In this document: positions 47,901 through 59,316 of the stretch, piece by piece | Position numbering within the stretch: the stretch's first letter is position 1 | Layout of the letters: each line of letters starts with the position of its first letter | Source of the DNA: Plasmodium brasilianum | Taxonomy: Eukaryota; Apicomplexa; Aconoidasida; Haemosporida; Plasmodiidae | Length of the DNA stretch: 64,000 nt | Direction of reading: 5' to 3' | Assembly (NCBI RefSeq): GCF_023973825.1 | Contig: NC_090127.1 | Span: forward strand, 3,089,501-3,153,500 | The notes under the pieces: generated by a model | The model's database searches: none | What the model was told of the DNA's origin: nothing | Seen by the model: the letters and a program-made list of their open reading frames with translations, nothing else | Made by a program: the position numbers and the translations under genes

Positions 47901-49506
47901 CAAAGTAGTTGATAATTTTATGGTAGGAATTATAAAATAATACTAATCCATATTTGAATGATAAGAAATCATAGGTGCTATCAAATTGGGAATACAGATT
48001 TGGAGCCCATGGAGCCATAGATAAGGCCTTTTCATGTGTTTCTTTCTTTTTTATATCTTCATCTTCATCTCCTTCATCTGCAGGTAAGGTATATTTAAAG
48101 AAATTTTTAAAAATTTCTCTATATAATAACTCGATCTTAATTAATAAATCATTATTTTCCATAAATAATGTATAATTATTTTTCGACATTGTTACATAGT
48201 TCGGCATAAGGTCTATGTTAATTTTTTGTAAAAAATAAGCAAATATAGAAGCAATAACCCTAGGTGATATATTTATCTGAGAGATGTTTACTAAATCTAT
48301 GGCATATTTAATTAGATCATTTTCATTATAATTTAGAATGTTATTTCTGGAGAATAAATGATGAACTAACTTGATGTCTATGACTTCTAAATTATTCTCA
48401 CGTAAGAAGCGTTTAACAGTCCTTTCTATTTTTTTTACACTTACTTTATCTTTTGCAGTTGATATGTATTTAATTTTATTTACTATATTTTTGAAGGACC
48501 CATTGCTATAAAAGTTATCATTTGTTAAGAAAAAAAAGTCATTTAACAAATTATCTAGAGAAAATGAATCTACAGGGTAGGTATAATCTTCAAAGGAGTA
48601 ACCACTGAACAGCACATACCTCTTTAAAGAGTTGTGTATATTTATATAGGCTTCTTTTAAAAATAATTGAATATCATTCTTAGATACATTGTTTATGGTA
48701 TAATGTTTTTTTCCATCATCTCCCTTGAGTAGTATATGTAATGCTTTTATGAAATTATCATAAGTATTCATTTCTACATTATGGGTAGCAGTAGTAACTT
48801 TCTTTTTTTCTTCTTCTTCATTTAATGATTCTTCGTAAAATCGTTGGTAATCTAATCCTAGGTTTTTAAATATTTGATCATTCTCTTTATATTGAATAAT
48901 ATCTTTTAGTTGAAATATAGTACCTTCTTTGTTATAAAAATAAATGGTCGTATTTTTTTCTTTCTGTTCATTCGTTAGTTCATGTACTGCTGGTAATTGA
49001 AATTCAACCGGAGTTTTTATTCCTGTATCTACTATTTCTGAACTACTTTTAGGTACCAGAATTCCTGTTTCTTCATCAACGAGCATGCCCTTTAAATCCT
49101 CATCTTCATCAACAGGTGCAATGATGCTTAAATCTGTTTCTTCTTCTGGGATTGAGAGAGGAATTGGTTCAGATTTGGGTGGTAATATTTCTTCAGGGGG
49201 CACAGGATGACATTCTTCTGCTTTATCTTCGTCAATTTCTTTATCTGTAAGAAGTATTTCCTCGTTATTTCCTTCTACTACAGATATATCAACATTATTA
49301 TGTAAATAATAAATTTTTCCTTTGTAGTTATAGATTAAATAAGGGGGCACTATTTGTATTGCGCCTTCTAATTTATCTGGTACGTATTCAGGTATTAGTT
49401 TCGTTTCTTTAAGATACTTAATTATCTTTTCAAAATTTAAATCATTATGGCATTTAGCAAAAATGAACAATAAGTAAAAAAATAGTGCACCCAGGGTTAC
49501 TTTCAT
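41920..49506 (-). CDS. G377: Large secreted coiled-coil protein, probable osmiophilic body protein G377
   Basis: A single-exon 2528-residue protein. Residues 1-18 (MKVTLGALFFYLLFIFAK) form a clear signal peptide, and no later transmembrane span is obvious, so it enters the secretory pathway as a soluble or peripheral protein. A Pro/Glu-rich acidic segment follows (about residues 95-165), then a region of modest complexity, an acidic/basic Glu-Lys block (about 610-720), a long heptad-type coiled-coil region (about 780-1260) and a non-repetitive helical C-terminal half with few cysteines. G377 is a very large protein of the osmiophilic bodies of female gametocytes, needed for normal organelle formation and egress. 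The name rests mainly on position (between the KsgA-type gene and a CSC1-like gene followed by VPS26, as I recall for P. falciparum chromosome 12), plus size and signal peptide. A rhoptry-neck protein is the main alternative. Confidence 0.72.
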   Translation of the reverse strand: MKVTLGALFFYLLFIFAKCHNDLNFEKIIKYLKETKLIPEYVPDKLEGAIQIVPPYLIYNYKGKIYYLHNNVDISVVEGNNEEILLTDKEIDEDKAEECHPVPPEEILPPKSEPIPLSIPEEETDLSIIAPVDEDEDLKGMLVDEETGILVPKSSSEIVDTGIKTPVEFQLPAVHELTNEQKEKNTTIYFYNKEGTIFQLKDIIQYKENDQIFKNLGLDYQRFYEESLNEEEEKKKVTTATHNVEMNTYDNFIKALHILLKGDDGKKHYTINNVSKNDIQLFLKEAYINIHNSLKRYVLFSGYSFEDYTYPVDSFSLDNLLNDFFFLTNDNFYSNGSFKNIVNKIKYISTAKDKVSVKKIERTVKRFLRENNLEVIDIKLVHHLFSRNNILNYNENDLIKYAIDLVNISQINISPRVIASIFAYFLQKINIDLMPNYVTMSKNNYTLFMENNDLLIKIELLYREIFKNFFKYTLPADEGDEDEDIKKKETHEKALSMAPWAPNLYSQFDSTYDFLSFKYGLVLFYNSYHKIINYFEENAKIKQIMNIHRKTKKIDTLDKFLNILISLFPINGNSAIASRLSFLSEEKPLKRTLSSIDAFDDDKDDDTEEEEEASKNEQKKKEFKKQIEAELGEERKTLVAQIEEEKTRKKKEEEESIATTDSKHELETQKLEKDEVQQEISQDEEFDRKYEEDYKDELEYIKEREGGSQHTDKPNGDSHSLSTPSFYYNTARKYIYDVMDRSFKDTINLGYQFANEVDKKLREVYTLLKRGSTPNYDELREESIQNGDKLFDQLKEKIKNKENQKNINIYKTEIETELNQIQKKTNGKYMIIEGIISEKYEQYKENVIKLCNKRFYTNFRKMLGKKKMEMLKEFRAALKHALRIVKDFAPSYNEQEYTDTFTKIYEEKKKLYKQEYSKSRRLISKKLDANFHIHLKEHFENKEVIIHQNLQQIREYFLKKIDSIIMELYNDMSVELQIDRLKLKNEKKNIYEKIINIQQEEINFPKDLRALEDNLKQLERENPLKLKEKQDALNNDIANLKEKVQKNKSELLLLKTAFTTVSQQYEQINTKMEVVQELEKKLRLFKYDILKEYKERQLKAEAFVKGANTLSEIYERIETITNYLYLTLEDIYVDETETKLQLTIVKNKKKNVELDIKIIEKFHEINPDEEKMAKNKLNKESSKALDEEITKLKDNLKKLEVKKDIIVHELNYITSDAVHKVPETMKVLLPIELDTHEKKAFEDFVRTLTQDIEVYNSAFKIFIMTIDGNLHEDEDDLIYSYNYMKLAQDKKNRNEKYEVHYERNIQIFSTKVQAFHIDFKNYISLRKKIETDKENEETLLYLERNDIHLENMVHKLKSNMHKNVPDFSYLLTNPVYMTDKINNEKEEAAQAYKSLLETYKNLQTDGNLISEDYRNWIHHDMLYKLTSQRLLVYKAIEKKYIQRSKDVYQNSYDPNKVKEKRIDEVIYDVQTNTYLSTPVMLQYGGEIIWGDPYDKRKYLRVIKEEEKYPYALKEIKDIYVLNKIIKDKLIKSGKLEQFKEYMNSQVYTIVEEKHTASYLFEKEDLDKLNLLTLEGRLIPGNLKNFFTHFNLPDTWKNISEIMDTASEYLKQTDMSYDAIIEIIKFLKENPNVINIRDIITLSENIMNTSNIYFMKPDTLSIYILSVLEMLGIQVQMDDIHKRDTKSKVIIYLNILKSHYKRKEIKTQLQDYVVKFLLPQEILESATYNPKLYELIVAMNQGMDANPILYDNFKKNNLEFYTEFFKAFKLGMNDFIDFFLSKAVSLYPVMTTTEHFLSLYSTAEKRIFLYEIYGYNLASFNTIITKFFYALNPGLREVINDYHLRADELCYKEFKNFDLGEIFTFVKSNLINKLYNNYLKKHKYAAVPPLHALWRLFFYITNKEFLTYSKIKGVVERYFSASIFDRNTKQMIVKLAYSFLTRMNYLSSSYFDSDIEKLINQNDLSLFTEFHTLLNKLNFLFYCKNDKKYLERYIPTNLYENNNTFKIDATLLYREFLNSLPPYVRRPVLNFFETDFIDVTSKLLIHFFTYVQKLIGTEKDPFESEENNKVETFFRLKYRFTKNKNVLEDTYKEFAEHKRGQKENPIILSRRVKYEHSNKKVIYKQYLDMEDIISEKSFISLMQLLLKESISFAELNTHFANFMKKNNFLFPKFDVLKKVIIESEDENFYPNLYKFFYDKFQQLKISQPIQDIYYLFIKKLMEYSIAPASMIKNDVQRDLDDELTIKYYTYIHFLQNLFKCLFDFYNFDDTNNCAQFGNFTNEPLTFEQKILNIMQAPFVDTTKRVTHSPVTEKYKMDNEAIYTHFVKQFIPSSELLDKEELQAEVFKFRFFVSEITKFVIKTILSNMPSSYILSISYEDLNIHLDDILEDMHTYFTTVRKIKQPQEEELPAYPNVKGTVNNFMKNNKEEEKYVPIVQFENIKYYLDNHITEFLLKNNAVFKFFNEFIKNIDKFKQYFPSLSELYLFIDKRVSIINSINHPYYTKRAKTQTIIHVFVDFFKSFGIDLYQL

Positions 49507-49559
49507 TTTGGAGAACTTGTGTGGAAGCGATTCCTTCGCAGAGATAGCTCCCTGTGATG

Positions 49560-49800
49560 GTAGTTGTTAAACAGCGGCAATTGTTATATAAAAGTTGTTG
49601 TTATTTAACGGAAGTTATAAAAAGGCAGTTATTATAAAGAGGCAGTTGTTATATAGCGGTAATTGTTAAACAGAGGCAATTGTTATATAGAAGCAGTTTT
49701 TATTTAACGGAAGTTGTTATATAGAGGCAGTTGCTAAACAACGGTAATTGTTAAACATCAGTAATTGTTATGTAGAGACTGTTATCATGCAAGGGGAGGT
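49560..49800. repeat. Degenerate ~20-bp repeat just upstream of the G377 candidate start
   Basis: About eleven imperfect units around GAGGCAGTTGTTATATAG, with variants GGCAATTGTTATATA, GGTAATTGTTAAACA and GGAAGTTGTTATATA. The block begins about 55 bases upstream of the ATG at 49506, so in the transcript it would lie in the 5' UTR as CTATATAACAACTGCCTC. Confidence 0.8.
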
Positions 49801-50911
49801 CTCATATAAAGAGCAAACTAAAATGTTATAAAAGAATAACATTCATAAAAAAAAAATTAAAAGATAAATATCCTTCATGTTCAAACATCTATGCTGCTTT
49901 ATATATAATGCAAAATAAAAAAAAGTTAAAAGATATGTATATACAGCAGAGTTGTAGAAATGAACTATCTATAGTGGGGTAAGCGTAATTGTGTATAAAG
50001 GAGCTCGTATATATATATACATATATATATATACACATATCCATACATCTACATAATTTTATATATATATATATATATACACATATTATTCCAGGAGAAG
50101 ATGAATATTAGCGCTGATAATAATTCACATACGCATGTAATATTTCCCTTTAAAAAAAAAAAAAAAAAAATGTACACTGTGAAAGTTTCAGTATTATAAA
50201 TACATGCATGAAGAAATGATATTTAAAAGAGCAAAGGGTGTGTGAAAAGTGAATGATATAACAGCTACATGTATATTTGTTTGTTGCAAACAGGTTGTCC
50301 AAAATTTAGCAGATTTTTTCATTTCATTTTTATTATGCCCAAAACTGTAGAGTAGGGTGTAAAAAAATTAAGGTTAAAAATATTTTTCCTTTTTCCTTTC
50401 CCCTTTTTATGACATAAGTGTTCGTGTATGTAAATTCTCAGATATGTATTTAAAAATGTGTCTGCGTATATGCAAACATTTACGTAAGCATATTTGCCTA
50501 TCTATATGATAGCCTATATGCAGGTGCTTATTTACTGAGTAGTGTAAAAATATTATAATTAATTTAATTTAATTTTATTTTATTTTATTTATGTTATTAT
50601 ATTATATTTTACTTTTTTTTTCTTTTTTAATTTTTTCTGATTAATAGCTCAACATAATGGTATGTATAAAAATTAAAAATGAAAAGCTCGGTAATTTGGA
50701 AATTTTTAAATATTGAAGTTCTATGGAACATTAAAAAAAAAAAAAAAAAAAAAAAGAAACAAACATTGTGTACCTGTGATATATTAAGAATACAGAATAA
50801 ATGCACATCATACAAATCCCTGACGTGTGAAAAAAGAAAAAAAATTAATGGAATGAAAAAAGTAAGTATTGCCTGTACCTGACAGGAAAATTTGAGTGTA
50901 ACGTTGATCTA

Positions 50912-50943
<32 letters not shown>

Positions 50944-52904
50944 TAGCTAGTAGGCTATCCAAGCACTTAATGAGATAGTTCTAAAGAATGTTCGTTATCG
51001 GAAAGATGGAAATAAGAACACCCAAGTACATATACATACATGTCTTAAATGTATGTGTAATATATATGATATATTGCTGCTATTTTATGAGTTTATATTA
51101 TAATACGTTTGCGTAAAAGACTAACGATTATACATAGGGCAAAGGGTTAAACTGGGAATACTGCAATTCGCGAAAAATATTATAATGTGCATCATTCAAT
51201 CTTATTTTTAGGAAAAGGAAATAATTTCAATAATTTGCATTTCTTCGGAGTTCGCATTGATCATAATTGCTTGTAACACCCTTAAAGATTTATTCCTTCT
51301 TTATATATATATATATATATGTGTGTGTCTGTATGTACGCATATACGCAATTTTACCGAATTAGTAATATTTCACTGGGCTTTTGTTTTAATTTAGAGCT
51401 ACGTATAAACATTATCATTGTCATATTGGATGAATATCATGATCACCCACTTTCCATATTATTTCGTATAATTCTTAACAGATGATAAAACAAATATGTG
51501 CAATAATGCACACAATAATGAGTAATTAATTTAATAGGAAATATATGTAATAATACTTTTTTTTTTGTTTTTTTGTTTTGGTCATTTTTAAACTTAAAAA
51601 AATAAAAATAAAAAGGTATATTTTTTTTTTCTGGGTATTTGCACGTAGACATTTATATAGTTTATATATATATATGTATGTATATATGTATGTATATATG
51701 TATGTATATATTTGCTGCAAATATTAACTCTTAATATTTATACCAGGAAAAAAAAGTTATAGATCGATGTTGTAAAATTTGGTATCACAGTTTTATATTT
51801 ATTTTAAACTTTCTAACTTTTATGATATATGGTATATGCGAACTTCTGACCAATGAGTGGCATTTAATAATTTTTTCAAAATATATGTATATGTTGCTAA
51901 TGCAAAATAATGATTCTCGTTTAAATTTTCTAGTTTTATCATTTATATTCCCTTTTCATGTTAAAAATTTTTTATCACAATTAAATATTCAGAAAAGATA
52001 AATCACTTGCCTGTGTAAAGTGTTCTATGGTATAAATAAAAAAATTTATAATATATATATGTACACTTTCGATTATGTAAAACTTTTATAAAAACTTGCA
52101 CGAATATGCTGTAAACAAGTAGTCAAGCGAGAAAAAAAAATTTAACTTAAAAAATGGCCATGGAAATGTGCAATAACAAGGGGTGCTGAAAAAGATATAT
52201 ACTCACACAGATATACGTTCTATTCAATGTATTTCGCATACTTTATATGGTCATAAAATATTATCAAAGCATAAAAAAAAAAAAAAAAAAAAAGGGAGTT
52301 ATATATTAACTTTTTTTATTTTGTATAAAATTTTATGATTGCTCTTTTTGTTTGATAATAACAAACCTTCACACCCATTAAGTAGGTAATTATTATTTTT
52401 AAAAATGATCACTTATTTAACATATAATGTATATATTATGTGTACTGAATGTATGGGCAGTGTATTGTAAAAGGGGAGTTCTACCATATTTCTATATGTT
52501 TTAACGTTTAATATATAGATAATGTAGTATTTTATATGAATATATAATACTTTTATATAACCATAATGTTTTGTTAACTTAAGCTCGTCATAAAATATAA
52601 TACATTTATATTATATATTACGTAATAATGAACAATGGAACAATTCTCTAGATATGGGTGTATGAATAATAGTTCTTTTCTATTCCTTTTTTTTTTTTTT
52701 TTTTTTTCTCTTAAAATTAGAATTGCCCCTTTGTTTTTGTGCTTATAGAATGATGCATTATTTACCTGTATAATATCAAATTATACGCATATGTGTTAAT
52801 TGAAAAAAAAAGAAAGGGTGGAAGGTTGACAAAAAATAATACAAAAAAAAAACACAAAAATATATTTAAAAAATATGTCGAAATTTTTGGCAAAAATTAC
52901 AGGT

Positions 52905-53040
52905 AAAATTTATCAAAAAATAACGGAAAAATTTAGCAAAAAATATTGGAAAAATTTGACAAAGAATATTGGAAAAATTTAACAAAGAATACTCAAAATT
53001 TAATAAAAAATGTTGGAAAAATATGACAAAAAATATACGA
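52905..53040. repeat. Imperfect AATATTGGAAAAATTTGACA repeat
   Basis: About five imperfect 26-30-bp units of AAAATTTRRCAAARAATATTGG in very AT-rich DNA. I see no coding potential. Confidence 0.65.
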
Positions 53041-54184
53041 TAAAGCTTAAGAAAAAGTACACAGTAATTATAATAAAACACAAAAAATACACTGTATAAA
53101 AATAAAACATAAAATATTCCGTAAAAACATATCACAAAAAAAATAATATGCCAAAAAAAAATGTACAAAAATTAAATATTTTTATATTATACTATATATA
53201 AAGAGAAAATAATTTTTTTAGTTTTTTAATTTTTAATTTTTCTTTTGTTTTCAACTACCATCTTATTATATATATGAAAATATTTAATTAACAATATATA
53301 TATAAAAGTATACAAAAGATTACGATTTTACAAATATTTGTATATTCTGTTTAGTGAACAAAAAAAAAAAAAAATTGTAACAAATTTTCAAAAATTTAGA
53401 ATGTATTTATAAAATGTAAAACCATTGTAAGATAACAAATATTGAAGAAAAAAATAAATAGAACAGAATAATATGAAGATAAGTTTTTAACCAAAATCAT
53501 TTAAAAAAAAAGAAATATTTAGAAAGGAAAACGAAGGATAGAAAAAAAATAATAATAATAATATATAACATTAATATCGCAATTATAACGAATTAATACC
53601 TTTTTAATAACGCATTAATAACAAGTTATATTAACGAGTTATAATAACTATTCATTTACACAATAACAACGAACAGCTCAGCAATAGAGGTGGACTTTAC
53701 GTTAACACCCAAATTTCGTGTTTTCCGTTTTATAAACATTTTTCGCAAGGTAAAATGCTGGAATGATATTCAAAGAAAATTTTGTAATTATTATATGAAA
53801 GTAAGATAATCCGATTTTTTTGTAATTTTTAAAAGGATGATGTAATATAATATTTTTTGCGCTGCTATACTCTTTAAGCAGAATTTTCTGGCTACATATA
53901 TGTGTATATGTATGCACATATACATATATATATCTCTACGGGTATATATATATATATATATATGTACACATGGAGGTGACTGAAGGAATATTGAAAAGAA
54001 GGTATAAAATTATATTTGTGCAGCAAATATTTACCCATGTGTAACTTGTACGAAAGAATAATTTAATGTGCATATGATATTAAATATTAAGAAATCAGTC
54101 ATAATAAAATAAGAAAGAATTTGTATAAACCAAAAAAAAAAAAACAGAAAAAATAAAAGTAAAAAAAATAATAATAAATTGAAA

Positions 54185-54345
54185 TAAACTGAAATAGATT
54201 TAAATAAATTGAAAATATATTGAAATATATTGAAATATATTGAAATATATTGAAATATATTGAAATAAATTGAAATATATTGAAGTATATTGAAATAGAT
54301 CAAAATATACTGAAATATATTGATATATATTGAAATAAATCGAAA
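54185..54345. repeat. 10-bp ATTGAAATAT tandem array upstream of the CSC1-like gene
   Basis: About sixteen 10-bp units, ATTGAAATAT with AATAA, AGTAT and GATAT variants, ending roughly 65 bases before the ATG at 54411. It may be in the 5' UTR. The 10-bp period matches one helical turn of DNA. Confidence 0.85.
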
Positions 54346-54410
54346 TAAATAAAAATAAATTAAAACGGAATAATACATGTATTATATTGTATGAGCATAT
54401 TTATGAAAAA

Positions 54411-57013
54411 ATGAGGGGAAAGAAACATAAGAAATTGAAAAATGAGACGGAGGACTTTTTGATTGCGTTTTTGTTTGATATAGTATTCTTTGCTATTTGT
54501 GTATGCATATGGTTATATCTGAGAAAGCATAGAGATGAAAGTAAAATTAGTGATCATATTTATGTATTAAATAATCAAGCACAAGGGGAAGGTAAGGTAG
54601 ACAAGGATGGAAATGCAGTAAAAGAGGATGAACCTGTTGAGAAAAAAAGAAAAGCAAACAGATTTCGAACCTTTTTAAATATAAAAGATGATAAAATAGT
54701 AAATACAGAAATTAAATATTATTTATTTTTTTTAAAAGCAAATAGGAATATAATATTCTCTTTATGTTTATTTGGAACTTTCCTTGTTTTACCATTATAT
54801 CTTTCGTTACCTAGAGATGATATAAACAATCCGTCTTTTTTTAATTACATTAGTGCAGGTAGTATATCAGATATTAATGTACTAACAATTTTGTTTATTA
54901 TTACTATAATATATAGTGCTATTTCGTATACTTTTATTTATTTTTTATGGAGGAAAATAAGACCAAGTAAAAAGAAAACGAAAAAATTTTTACCCCAAAA
55001 TTTTACTATTATGGTTTCACGTATTGATAAAAATGAAATTAATGCATATAAAATTTACAAATACTTTTGCAATTTAACTAATAATAAAGTAGTATCCGCA
55101 TATCTAATATTAGATTATTCTATAGTATATCATGAACAAAAAAAGATTTTTAATGCAACCAAAAATTTAAAACTACTAAAAGAAAATGAGGAAAAAAAAA
55201 ATATTAAAAGAGATAAATCGAAAAAATTCTTTTTAGGTTTATTAAATATTAATGTAAATAAAAAGAAAAAGCCGCAATTACCTTTGTTACAAGTTTGTGA
55301 TAAGAATATGAATGAAACATGTATAATGAGTGAGTGTAAGGATAAAAATGCACAGGATGGTGGAAATAATTCTTTAGCAAACATCGAAGAAGCAGGTAGA
55401 AGCACAATTAATAATTCAACCCTTCAGCGGATTGAATCAAATGAGAAAGAGGGGAAGAGTGTAGACAATTACAGTGATACTAAAAAAGATAATAAGAAGC
55501 TGCATTGGGATGATATCAAGGTCGGTGGTACAAAAATCGGAGTTCTTGAAAAGGACAATAACAGTAATAACAACAACCGTGATGGTAGAAATAACGACAA
55601 TTTTAATGGCGATGGTAATAACAATAGTAGTAATAATAATAGTAGTAATAATCATAGTAGTAATAATCATAGTAGTAATAATCACAGTAGTAATAATAAT
55701 AACAGTAAAGATTGTAATGACAACAACAATAACAATAATGATTGTAATAATAACAATAATAAGGATGCTGTTGTTAACAGTAATAATAATGATAATATTG
55801 ATAGTAATGACAAGAAGAGTAGCAAAAAAGGGGAGAGTGTGGACGCACACAAGGACCACGAAAACATGAAATGGAAGGAAGACGGTGAAATTGGCCACAA
55901 AGAAAAGAAAAGCAGTAGTACGAAGATGTTAAATAAAAGCAAAAACAGTTGTAAACAGAGATGCAAAAGATCCAAAACAAAAGATAATACGAAAAAGGCT
56001 AACGACGTTGATTATTATGATGAGGATGATAATCATGATCATCGTCGTCATAATCTTAAAGATAAAAATAAGGAAATTTCTGATGACCAACAGGTAAGCT
56101 TTTTAAAAGATACAAGTGATGAAGATGAAGATGCCAAGGATAATGATGAAGCTTTAAAAAATAGTAAATTGAGGAAAAAAAAAAAAAAAATATGAATAAT
56201 AATTATAGGTACAAATTAGATATTGAAGAAAATATAATGAGGAGTAGTAATAATGATATGTTATTCTATGACTTGGATAATTTATCAACAAAAGATAATG
56301 ATAACATGGATATGAATTATAAAGGAAACAAAAACAGATGCAAATCTGAATCTAAAAGAAATATTTTTGAAAAATTATTTTTCTTTTTAAAAAAAAATAA
56401 AAAAAGTCATTGGAAAAAAAAATTAAAGGAGCATTTAATTAAATTTTATTCTATAAAAAATGAAACTCCTAAGAAATCAACAGGGGTCTGTTTTGTGTCC
56501 TTTATTGATACAAAATCCGTTCATGATTGTATTCATAACATTCCATTTACAGAAAGAAATAAGTGGATTATATCAAGTGCTCCACCGAATTATGATATTA
56601 TATGGAAAAATTTAAAAAATAGTAGCTACAAAATTTGTGCTCGCTTTTTTATTCTTAATGCAATGTTATTACTAGCTAACACTATTATTATTATTACTGT
56701 TACTTCCATTGATAATATTTTAAAGTTAAAGATAAAAAAATATAGATCTGAAAACCCTAATTCTGGAAACCTTAGTGCTGTTTTAACAAGTATGTTACGA
56801 TTATTTTTTCTTGTGAAAAAATATATTTCTCTACATATGCATACACGCATGTATATATCTACATATCCGATCCACGTGTACATGTACATGTCTTCATAAT
56901 TGTATGCAGATGTATATACGTACATATGTATGTACACATAGACGAGGCAGCAGAAATAACTTCCTCATTACGAGAGTGCAAGAAAAGAAAAAGGAAAAAA
57001 AATCATTAGGAAG

Positions 57014-57046
<33 letters not shown>

Positions 57047-58981
57047 GTATTATAGTGTGTTGAAAATAGAGGAAATTTCAAGTGCATTTTTTCCAGATAC
57101 ATTTATCAAGAAGCGCTCGGTGATTTCATGAACGGAGTGCAATAATTTTTTTATTTTTTTCTATTCTTCAGGGTTTTTCAACCCGTACACCCAAATGTGT
57201 ATATATAAATACGTATATGCAAAAGCATATATATATGTTTGTGTACATGTATGTGTATATTTATATACATGTATGCACAAATTTTTTGTCCCTCTGTCCT
57301 CCAAAATTTGCAGCCTGGTTATCACCTTTTATCGTTATCGTCGTGAATAGTATTATCCAGCCGGCCTTAATCTCATGCGTTTCAGTAGCAATTGGTTTTA
57401 TAAGGAAATCGAGTGAACATACTTATGTCCTGCAAGGAAATTTTATTTTTTTAATTTTAAATACGATCATTATTCCGTTACTCTCCCTGTCCCCATTAAG
57501 TTCCTTAATTAAAGTACAAAAGAGAAATATGTTTAGTTTTTTTTATTTTGAAGCATGTTGTCAGCTCTTATTGCTATGCTCACTCATCGCAGTGTGCTCT
57601 TACCCATTATACTTTGCTTAACCCGTGTGTTATTATAAGAATTTTTTTTTTAATTCAATTCTTTAATTTTTATTATTTTTAATATTTTTATTTTTTTTTT
57701 TAAAGGTAATGTATTCTGATGAAATAGGACAATGGTCTACACGTTTGGGAGCTTATCTTTTTAACTCTAGTGGTTTTTTTGCTATGCGTTATTTGCTTCA
57801 TTGTTGTTTTTTGACATGTGCAAATCAGTTGCTTCAGATTCCGCAATTTTCAAGTAAGATATATGAAACTTATTTACTTTGAACTGGGATATACATACAT
57901 ATATAAATATATGTATGTGTGAGTGAATCAATGTTTCATTTCCATATTGTTTGTGTTGACATGTCATGTTACACATTTATTTGTGTTTATAGAGTTATCG
58001 GTCCATTTTTCTTTTTTTTTGTTTTTTTTTTTTGTTTCCTTTTTTATGTTTTTACATGTGTGAAAATCATTGAAAATATTTCCCTCCCCCATATTTTCAA
58101 TCGTTCAACGCTTTTCAGTTCGATCCATTGTTAAAACTTTAACCAAAAAAGAAACGAGTGCATGGTCATTTGATTTTGGGTATTGGTATGGATTAAATAC
58201 TACAATTTTAGCCTTAATTTTAACATTTAGGTAATGGGAAATTAGAATGTGATATATTTGTCTTTTTTTTTTTTTTTTTTTTTAATTTTTGAGTTTGTAT
58301 TTTTATTAAGGTTTCATAAAAAATATTATTGTCTATTTATATTTCATATTGTTAATTGATTTTTTTTTTTTTTTTCATTTCTGTTTTCTCTACAGTGTTG
58401 CCGTACCGTTTATACTACCGTTGGGATCATTGTACTTTTTCTTACGTTACTACATAGATAAGTATAATCTTGTTTATGAAGTATGTAGGACGAATTTAGA
58501 TAGTCATGGAGCTATTGTGAGAACAGCTATTAAGTTTATGCTTTATTCAGTAGCTTTTTTTCAAGTACGTTATTTGAAAATTTGACATTTATGGGTATAA
58601 ATGGAAATATATATTAGTATGTGTCTTTTTTTTTTTTTTTTTTTTTGTTTTATAGAAAAAAAAAAAAAAAAATTTATATGAACGATTTATAATTCATGCC
58701 ATCCTTTTTTTCCCTTTTAGCTTGTTATGTTTACATTTTTTTCGAGAGTTCAAAACAAATTTATTTTGGTCGGACGGAACATCCTCTTTTTATCATCATC
58801 ACTTACAACGCTGTTACTCTTATGTAGATCTACCGAATGGGTTAGCACTAATCATATAAAAAAGAAGAAAGGTAAAAGGACATTTTGTTATTTATGTGAA
58901 AAGAATGTTTATGTAAACAGTTTAAGGGATTTAAACAAATTAAAGTATGCTTATGCAAACCCTTATGAAACGAAGCGATAA
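54411..58981 (+). CDS. CSC1/OSCA/TMEM63-like cation channel, six exons with a poly-A frame break
   Basis: Exons 54411-56789, 57314-57513, 57706-57853, 58119-58230, 58396-58564 and 58721-58981 join with matching phases and GT..AG introns to about 1089 residues. The family forms osmotically or mechanically gated Ca2+-permeable channels. Visible: an N-terminal transmembrane segment (FLIAFLFDIVFFAICVCIWL), two more before the cytosolic loop (IIFSLCLFGTFLVLPLYLSL; VLTILFIITIIYSAISYTFI), the loop start (LPQNFTIMVSRIDKNEINAY), a roughly 300-residue Asn/Lys/Ser insert, the loop end (GVCFVSFIDTKSVHDC, IISSAPPNYDIIWKNL) and the membrane half (LSPFIVIVVNSIIQPALISC, RLGAYLFNSSGFFAMRYL, SFDFGYWYGLNTTILALI, VPFILPLGSLYFFLRYYIDKY). 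At the A16 run 56175-56190 the frame shifts: as given, the first frame stops at 56193-56195 and the second resumes at once, needing one extra base. ATG 54411 is the first in frame. Confidence 0.88.
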
Positions 58982-59258
58982 TTGTGTTTGTACCTTTTTT
59001 TTTTTTTCCGCATTATATGAATAAGATTATTACAGAAAAAATGATTTTATTTTTTTATATGAACATATATTGTTATATATATTTTAAAATATTTCCTTTT
59101 GGGAAAAAGTTCTTAAACTGATTATAACAAGGGCTTGAATATGTAGGTGTACACACACACACAAATACAAATAAATGAATATATATATGTACATACCCAT
59201 ATATACATAAATAAATATATACATAAATAAATATATACATAAATAAATATATACATAA

Positions 59259-59316
<58 letters not shown>

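Larger units (their letters stand above)
49507..54410. promoter_or_regulatory. Divergent 4.9-kb intergenic region between the G377 candidate and the CSC1-like gene
   Basis: This holds the 5' flanks of both genes. Positions 49560-49800 carry a degenerate repeat (listed separately). The rest has many A- and T-runs (50152-50170, 50732-50755, 50918-50943, 52272-52293, 52688-52707), (TA)n tracts, an AAAATTTGACAAAGAATATTGG repeat at about 52905-53040 and a 10-bp array at 54185-54345. No convincing open frame exists; those of 60-115 residues are all low-complexity shadows. Confidence 0.6.

Noticed and set aside
56094..56209. Intron between CAG|GTAAGC and TTATAG| in the CSC1-like gene
   Set aside because: The phases do not match (the join gives a stop after five codons) and the removed sequence looks like acidic coding sequence rather than an intron.
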